NCBI RefSeq assembly: GCF_000758685.1
Contig: NZ_CP009286.1
Location: 2,138,501-2,202,500, forward strand
Length of the DNA stretch: 64,000 bases
Reading direction: 5' to 3'
Source of the DNA: Paenibacillus stellifer
GTDB taxonomy: Bacteria; Bacillota; Bacilli; Paenibacillales; Paenibacillaceae
Part shown: piece after piece, positions 59,677-64,000 of the stretch
Layout: each line of letters starts with the position of its first letter
How positions within the stretch are numbered: position 1 is the first letter of the stretch
Translations under genes and position numbers: made by a program
Notes under the pieces: generated by a model
Told to the model about the DNA's origin: nothing
The model's database searches: none
Seen by the model: the letters and a program-made list of their open reading frames with translations, nothing else

Positions 59677-61116
59677 ATGAGTCTGGAAGCCCTGAATGAA
59701 CAAGTCACACGAGATCTGTCTTACCTGGCCTTCGGTGGCGCTGATTGGACGCTGCCCCGTGAGTCCGCGGAAAGTCATGTGTACGATGTGGTCATCGTCG
59801 GCGGAGGCCAAAGCGGCCTCGGCGCGGCATTCGGTCTGCTGCGTGAACGGATTTCGAATATCCTGATTATAGATGAGAACCCGGAGGGCCAGGAGGGTCC
59901 CTGGGAGACATACGCCCGGATGGTGACGCTTCGGACGCCTAAACATCTGACTTCTATTGATTTGGGAATCCCTTCGCTGACCTTCCGCGCCTGGTGGGAG
60001 GCGAGATTCGGTTCCGAAAGCTGGGAGACGCTGGGCAAAATACCGCGCGGTGAATGGATGAGCTATTTGCGCTGGTACCGGAAAGTGCTGAACTTGCCCG
60101 TGATCAACGAGGTGAAGCTTGCGCTGGTGGAGCCGGCGGCGGAAGGCATTCACCGTCTTCACATTGAAGGCCCGGGTGCGCCCGGCACTTATCTGCTGGC
60201 CCGAAAGGTTGTGCTTGCGACCGGCATCCAGGGCGGCGGCGAGTGGCATGTGCCGCCGATGATTGCGGATGCTCTGCCCCGGAGATTGTACGCCCATACG
60301 TCGGAGACAATCGACTTTGCGGCCCTGAAGGGCAAACGCATCGGGATTCTTGGCGGCGGCGCTTCCGCCTTCGATAACGCCAACCACGCATTGTCCGAAG
60401 GCGCTGCGGAGGCCCATGTCTTCGTGCGCAGGGAGAAGCTGCCGAGCGTGAACCCGATCCGCCAGATGGAGGTATCGGGCATGATCGAGCGGTTTCATAC
60501 ACTTAGTGATGCCGAGAAGTATACGGTTATCTCCCATTTCTTCAAAACGAACCAGCCTCCGACGAACGATACGTTCGAACGGGCCGCTTCCTGGCCCGGC
60601 TTCGCACTGCATCTCGGTTCTCCTTGGCTGAGCGTCGAGGAGGACGGCGCGGGTGTCTTGGTCACGACACCGAAGGGACGATTCACGTTCGACTATGTGA
60701 TCGTCAGCACCGGGCTGCTCAGCGATCCGGCGCTGCGCCCCGAGCTGCGGCTGATCGGGCCTTATATCGCCCGCTGGAGCGATTACTACACGCCTCCGGC
60801 CGGGGAGGAGAATCTGCTTCTCGATATGCATCCCTATCTTACCACCGGCTTTGCCGTCAAAGGAAGGGACGAGGAAGGCGAGAAGCGGCTTCACGGGGTG
60901 TTCGTCTTCAATTATTCGGCGCTGGCCAGCAACGGACTATCCGCATCGGCGATATCGGGCACGAGAAATGCGATCCCCAAGCTGGTCGCCGGGGTTGCGG
61001 ATCAGCTGTTCCTTGACGATAAGGAACAAATCCTGAAGAACTTCCTGAATTACAGCGAAGAGGAGTTTGTCGGTGAATGGCCGAAGGCTGCCGCCGAGGC
61101 AGCAGCGAAGTCCTAA
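59677..61116 (+). CDS. Flavin-dependent monooxygenase, two-dinucleotide-site type
   Basis: A 479-residue protein. FAD motif VIVGGGQSGLGAA near residues 40-52, a second Rossmann motif RIGILGGGASAFD near 226-238 for NAD(P)H, and VIVSTGL in the C-terminal part. It resembles FMO/Baeyer-Villiger-like enzymes but lacks the exact FXGXXXHXXXY/F fingerprint. A TATAAT at 59632 is a possible -10. Substrate unknown. Confidence 0.8.
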   Translation: MSLEALNEQVTRDLSYLAFGGADWTLPRESAESHVYDVVIVGGGQSGLGAAFGLLRERISNILIIDENPEGQEGPWETYARMVTLRTPKHLTSIDLGIPSLTFRAWWEARFGSESWETLGKIPRGEWMSYLRWYRKVLNLPVINEVKLALVEPAAEGIHRLHIEGPGAPGTYLLARKVVLATGIQGGGEWHVPPMIADALPRRLYAHTSETIDFAALKGKRIGILGGGASAFDNANHALSEGAAEAHVFVRREKLPSVNPIRQMEVSGMIERFHTLSDAEKYTVISHFFKTNQPPTNDTFERAASWPGFALHLGSPWLSVEEDGAGVLVTTPKGRFTFDYVIVSTGLLSDPALRPELRLIGPYIARWSDYYTPPAGEENLLLDMHPYLTTGFAVKGRDEEGEKRLHGVFVFNYSALASNGLSASAISGTRNAIPKLVAGVADQLFLDDKEQILKNFLNYSEEEFVGEWPKAAAEAAAKS

Positions 61117-61348
61117 AACTTGATCCATGAGGGGCCTCATGAGCGATTAGTACGACGCCTGGATTTCCGATACCCGGATTTCCCGGCGTTTTTTCGTTGT
61201 TCCCGGGGAGTTTAGCCACTCAAAATAAGCTTCGTTGCGGAGAGAAAAAAAGATGACGAACTCGTGAAACCCATCCGGATGAAAGGACGTATTAACGCTC
61301 AGACGGCTTGATAACAGCCCCTTAGAAAACGGAGGAGGAACAGGGAAT

Positions 61349-62143
61349 ATGGCGGCACATGAAATTGATTATGTGATTATGGGCGAGGAAATGCAATGTG
61401 TGGAGGTTCAGCTGGACCCTGGTGAAAGCGTTGTTGCGGAAGCGGGCAGCTTCATGATGATGGACCCGGAAATCCGCATGGAGACGATTTTTGGGGATGG
61501 CAGCAGCTCCGGCGGTGGAGGCGGATTGATGGGCAAGCTGATGGGAGCCGGCAGACGCGTGCTCACCGGTGAGAGCCTGTTCATGACGGTGTTCACGCAT
61601 GGCGGGAATTACGGCAGACGCTCTGTTACGTTCGCAGCCCCGTATCCCGGCAAAATCATTCCGCTTGATCTGCTTCAGTACAATGGCAAGATCATCTGTC
61701 AGAAGGACGCATTTCTCTGCGCAGCGAAGGGCGTGTCCGTTGGCATCGAGTTCCAGCGCAAGCTGGGAGCGGGATTCTTTGGCGGCGAGGGCTTCATCAT
61801 GCAGAAGCTGGAAGGTGACGGTCTGGCGTTCGTTCATTCCGGCGGCTATGTGATGGAGAAGACGCTGCAGCCCGGCGAGGTACTTCGGCTGGATACCGGC
61901 TGTCTTGTCGCCATGACCTCCTCCATTGATTACGATATCGAAATGGTAAAAGGCATTAAATCGGCGCTGTTCGGCGGTGAAGGGCTGTTCTTCGCTACCT
62001 TGCGCGGTCCCGGTAAAGTCTGGGTGCAGTCGCTGCCATTCAACCGGATGGCTGACCGTATCCTGTCGGCGGCCCGAGGAACGGGCCGGAAGGAAGAGGG
62101 CAGCATTCTTGGCGGCCTCGGCAATCTGCTGGACGGCAGATAA
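61349..62143 (+). CDS. AIM24 / TIGR00266 family protein
   Basis: A 264-residue beta-helical protein of the AIM24 family. Typical blocks: [28 protein letters not shown] and [20 protein letters not shown]. It has the Gly-rich [17 protein letters not shown] insert at about 50-70. Bacterial members are linked to membrane or stress roles without a defined reaction. Single gene, terminator at 62252. The 232-bp gap before it shows nothing notable. Confidence 0.9.
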   Translation: MAAHEIDYVIMGEEMQCVEVQLDPGESVVAEAGSFMMMDPEIRMETIFGDGSSSGGGGGLMGKLMGAGRRVLTGESLFMTVFTHGGNYGRRSVTFAAPYPGKIIPLDLLQYNGKIICQKDAFLCAAKGVSVGIEFQRKLGAGFFGGEGFIMQKLEGDGLAFVHSGGYVMEKTLQPGEVLRLDTGCLVAMTSSIDYDIEMVKGIKSALFGGEGLFFATLRGPGKVWVQSLPFNRMADRILSAARGTGRKEEGSILGGLGNLLDGR

Positions 62144-62251
62144 GATGCTGTTCACCGCGGGCTGTCGCGGAAGAGCTGCACTGTGATATAAGCTGTACGC
62201 GTACAGTCCTGTCCCTGACCAGCGGGCAGGCTGGTGCGGCGGAAGCAGAAG

Positions 62252-62282
62252 AAGACCGGATTCCGAGGAATCCGGTCTTTTG
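62252..62282. terminator. Bidirectional terminator
   Basis: AAGACCGGATTCC/GGAATCCGGTCTT perfect stem on a 2-nt loop, followed by TT. Confidence 0.92.
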
Positions 62283-62299
62283 CTATGCTCGCGAATGGC

Positions 62300-63091
62300 T
62301 TATACATCCAGCCGGTAGTAGGGCAGGTCTAGAGTGGGGACGAAACCGAGCTTTTGCGCCAGATTGTAGGAGCCTTCGTTCCCCTTCCGGCAAGCCCAGA
62401 CCGGCTCCAGTCCATGCTCCAGGCAGTATTCAATCAGCGCCGCGCTTGCGTGATAGGCATACCCTTTTCCCCGATGGCCTTCCATGCTCTCAATTCCGAT
62501 CTCGAGCTGGCCGTCTTCAATAAACGCCGCAAAGGCAGTCGAGGCCGCTTCGCCTCCGTCCACTACCGTAAATCCGATGCCGCTTGCTTTAAATTGTTCT
62601 GCGCTTCTCCAGAAATGCTTCGGCGCCACGCCTTCCAGCTTGGCAAAAAGCTCCGGAGCCGTCTGCACGATCTCCGGTTTCGAATCGGTCATGCCGGAGG
62701 CCTTAAGCTGATGCCGTTCCTGGTCGAACCCAAAATTGATCCGGGCATATTCGGTAACCTTTCCGTTTTCTTTCACTATCTCATTGCCCAGGAGCGCGCA
62801 CCAGGAGTGAGGGTATACCTGCAGCCATTCGGTCTTCGTTCTGACCCCGCGCCGATTGCTTATGTAATCTGTCAGTTCTTCCGCAAAATCTTGCCTGCCG
62901 CTCTCGCCCGCCAGCAGCGACATCCCGTAGGGATGAACGATATAGACGGCGCGGGGCTCGTCCGCATCATCGGCAAATACCTCGCCCGGAACCTGCCCGC
63001 GAAGGACGGCCTTGGCGAACAGCGTGTTGATCGGCGTCTGCTGCAAAATTTCTTCGGCTCTGCCATATTGCTTCGAGTTTAAAGAGATCAT
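62300..63091 (-). CDS. GNAT acetyltransferase (zwittermicin-type, PF12746-like)
   Basis: A 263-residue protein. N-terminal non-catalytic half, C-terminal GNAT with IGIESMEGHRGKGYAYHASA and CRKGNEGSYNLAQKLGF. The family includes a self-resistance acetyltransferase of zwittermicin producers, but most members have unknown substrates. Its start overlaps the stop of the LysR gene by 4 bp (63088-63091), so the two are translationally coupled. Confidence 0.88.
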   Translation of the reverse strand: MISLNSKQYGRAEEILQQTPINTLFAKAVLRGQVPGEVFADDADEPRAVYIVHPYGMSLLAGESGRQDFAEELTDYISNRRGVRTKTEWLQVYPHSWCALLGNEIVKENGKVTEYARINFGFDQERHQLKASGMTDSKPEIVQTAPELFAKLEGVAPKHFWRSAEQFKASGIGFTVVDGGEAASTAFAAFIEDGQLEIGIESMEGHRGKGYAYHASAALIEYCLEHGLEPVWACRKGNEGSYNLAQKLGFVPTLDLPYYRLDV

Positions 63092-63987
63092 TCGGACACT
63101 TCCTTTGCTGAATGTTCATCAAGCGACTGCTTGAATACCTGCACGGCCATGTTAGCCGGACCGGTTTTGGGCATGATCACGGAGAATTCCCGTTCCATCC
63201 GCCCTTGGTTCGCCTTCAGTTCCACAATTTCACCAGATTCCAGTTCCCTCCGCACAATCCATTTTGACAGAATTGAGATGCCGAGTCCCGAGGCGACACC
63301 CTCCTTGATGCCCTGGCTGCTGTTGAAAATATACGATTTCTTGACGTCCAGTGCGTGCTTCGAAATAAAGCTGTCGCTGAAGGCACGGGTTCCCGATCCG
63401 CTCTCCCGGATTACCCATACCTGCTTCTGAAGCTGCTCCCGGCTAATGGAACGCTCCTTCGCGAGCGGATGACCTTGAGCGGCGACCAGGACCATTTCAT
63501 CTTTCATAAATGGGTACACGCTCAAATCCGGCGCATGGGTTTCGCCTTCGATCAAACCCAGATCAAGGGCGCCTGTTCGGACCTCATGAACCGTCTCTTC
63601 GGTGTTCCCGATCCTGACCTCAACCTCAACAAGGGGATACCGGCGGACAAAAGCGGCAAGACGCCCGGGCAGCACATATTCCCCGACTGTAAAGCTAGCC
63701 CCGATCCGCAGCGTGCCGGTGACTTCATTCTGCAGCAGCGCAATAGCCTGGGCCGCTTCATCATACAATCCCAGCATCACCTTGGCCCGCGAATACAAAA
63801 TCTCCCCGGCTTCCGTCAGGCTGACCTGTTTCGAATTGCGGTTAAAAAGCCGTGCGCCGAACTCGTTCTCCAGATTGCGGACATGGAGGCTGACCCCGGG
63901 CTGAGAGAGATTGAGCCGCTCGGCCGCTCTGGAGAAATGGCGCTCCTCGGCGACTGTAACAAATACACGAATCGCATCGGTTATCAT
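63088..63987 (-). CDS. LysR family transcriptional regulator (CysL-like)
   Basis: A 299-residue regulator. The N-terminal HTH (FVTVAEERHFSRAAERLNLS, QPGVSLHVRNLENEFGARLF) covers residues 8-62, followed by a substrate-binding domain (LRIGASFTVGEYVLPGRLAA). AGGAT lies before ATG 63987, just inside the window. Forms an operon with the acetyltransferase. The effector is unknown; LysR proteins usually also regulate a divergent gene, which here would lie outside the window. Confidence 0.92.
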   Translation of the reverse strand: MITDAIRVFVTVAEERHFSRAAERLNLSQPGVSLHVRNLENEFGARLFNRNSKQVSLTEAGEILYSRAKVMLGLYDEAAQAIALLQNEVTGTLRIGASFTVGEYVLPGRLAAFVRRYPLVEVEVRIGNTEETVHEVRTGALDLGLIEGETHAPDLSVYPFMKDEMVLVAAQGHPLAKERSISREQLQKQVWVIRESGSGTRAFSDSFISKHALDVKKSYIFNSSQGIKEGVASGLGISILSKWIVRRELESGEIVELKANQGRMEREFSVIMPKTGPANMAVQVFKQSLDEHSAKEVSE

Positions 63988-64000
63988 AGCGAATCCTCAT

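Noticed and set aside
1..64000. CRISPR array, prophage or secondary-metabolite cluster
   Set aside because: No regularly spaced repeats, no phage structural genes and no NRPS/PKS modules were seen; tandem repeats found are short and lack spacers.

Overview
The window looks like a chromosome segment from a spore-forming, fairly GC-rich member of the Firmicutes, most likely a Paenibacillus or close relative (inferred from gene order and protein resemblance; no search was run). Supporting signs are an alpha/beta-type small acid-soluble spore protein gene, a YtaF-type membrane protein, an icd / phoR-phoP / polA / mutM / ytaF / coaE / nrdR backbone like the Bacillus citZ-icd-mdh-phoPR-polA-mutM-ytaF-coaE-nrdR block, and strong AGGAGG-type ribosome binding sites almost everywhere.

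Layout. Positions 1-23,350 are conserved core. They hold the end of icd, a small membrane protein, an SDR oxidoreductase, a TPP-riboswitch-controlled thiazole operon (tenI-thiS-thiF-thiG-thiH), a fused class I fumarase, and a phosphate block (phoR, phoP, a soluble chemoreceptor-like protein, pstB, phoU) with matching PhoP boxes in front of phoP and pstB. The DNA repair and replication group follows (polA, mutM, ytaF, coaE, a lytic transglycosylase, a SASP gene, nrdR).

Positions 23,400-35,000 are an accessory, decaying region. It has two near-identical tRNA-Ala/tRNA-Lys cassettes and a third tRNA-Lys, a TetR/MFS efflux pair, a deletion scar joining two truncated genes, a nitroreductase, a frameshifted HTH gene, and a class I aldolase. 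It also has degraded maltose-type permease genes, an intact IS630-family element, and two related type I toxin-antitoxin loci in opposite orientation, each with a tiny membrane toxin and an antisense RNA.

Positions 35,000-64,000 are a mosaic of metabolic and regulatory genes. They include a nucleotidyltransferase, a MarR/NmrA-type pair with two matching operators, a small HTH gene behind an 18-codon leader ORF and competing RNA hairpins, acetyltransferases, glycosyltransferases, a shell-less ethanolamine ammonia-lyase set (eutA-eutB-eutC), hflX, a Rieske oxygenase behind another structured RNA, an AprX-like subtilisin, a polysaccharide deacetylase, a flavin monooxygenase, an AIM24-family protein, and a LysR/acetyltransferase pair.

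The observations most worth following are these. (1) The roughly 380-nt hflX leader encodes a 12-codon ORF with an Arg-Ile-Arg motif, and its closing helix competes with an intrinsic terminator. (2) The paired type I toxin loci have conserved 5'-3' long-range pairing. (3) The small HTH gene at 38,616 has a leader whose hairpins are mutually exclusive. (4) A 115-bp three-arm palindromic element lies at 47,003. All RNA folds were read by eye from complementarity, not computed.
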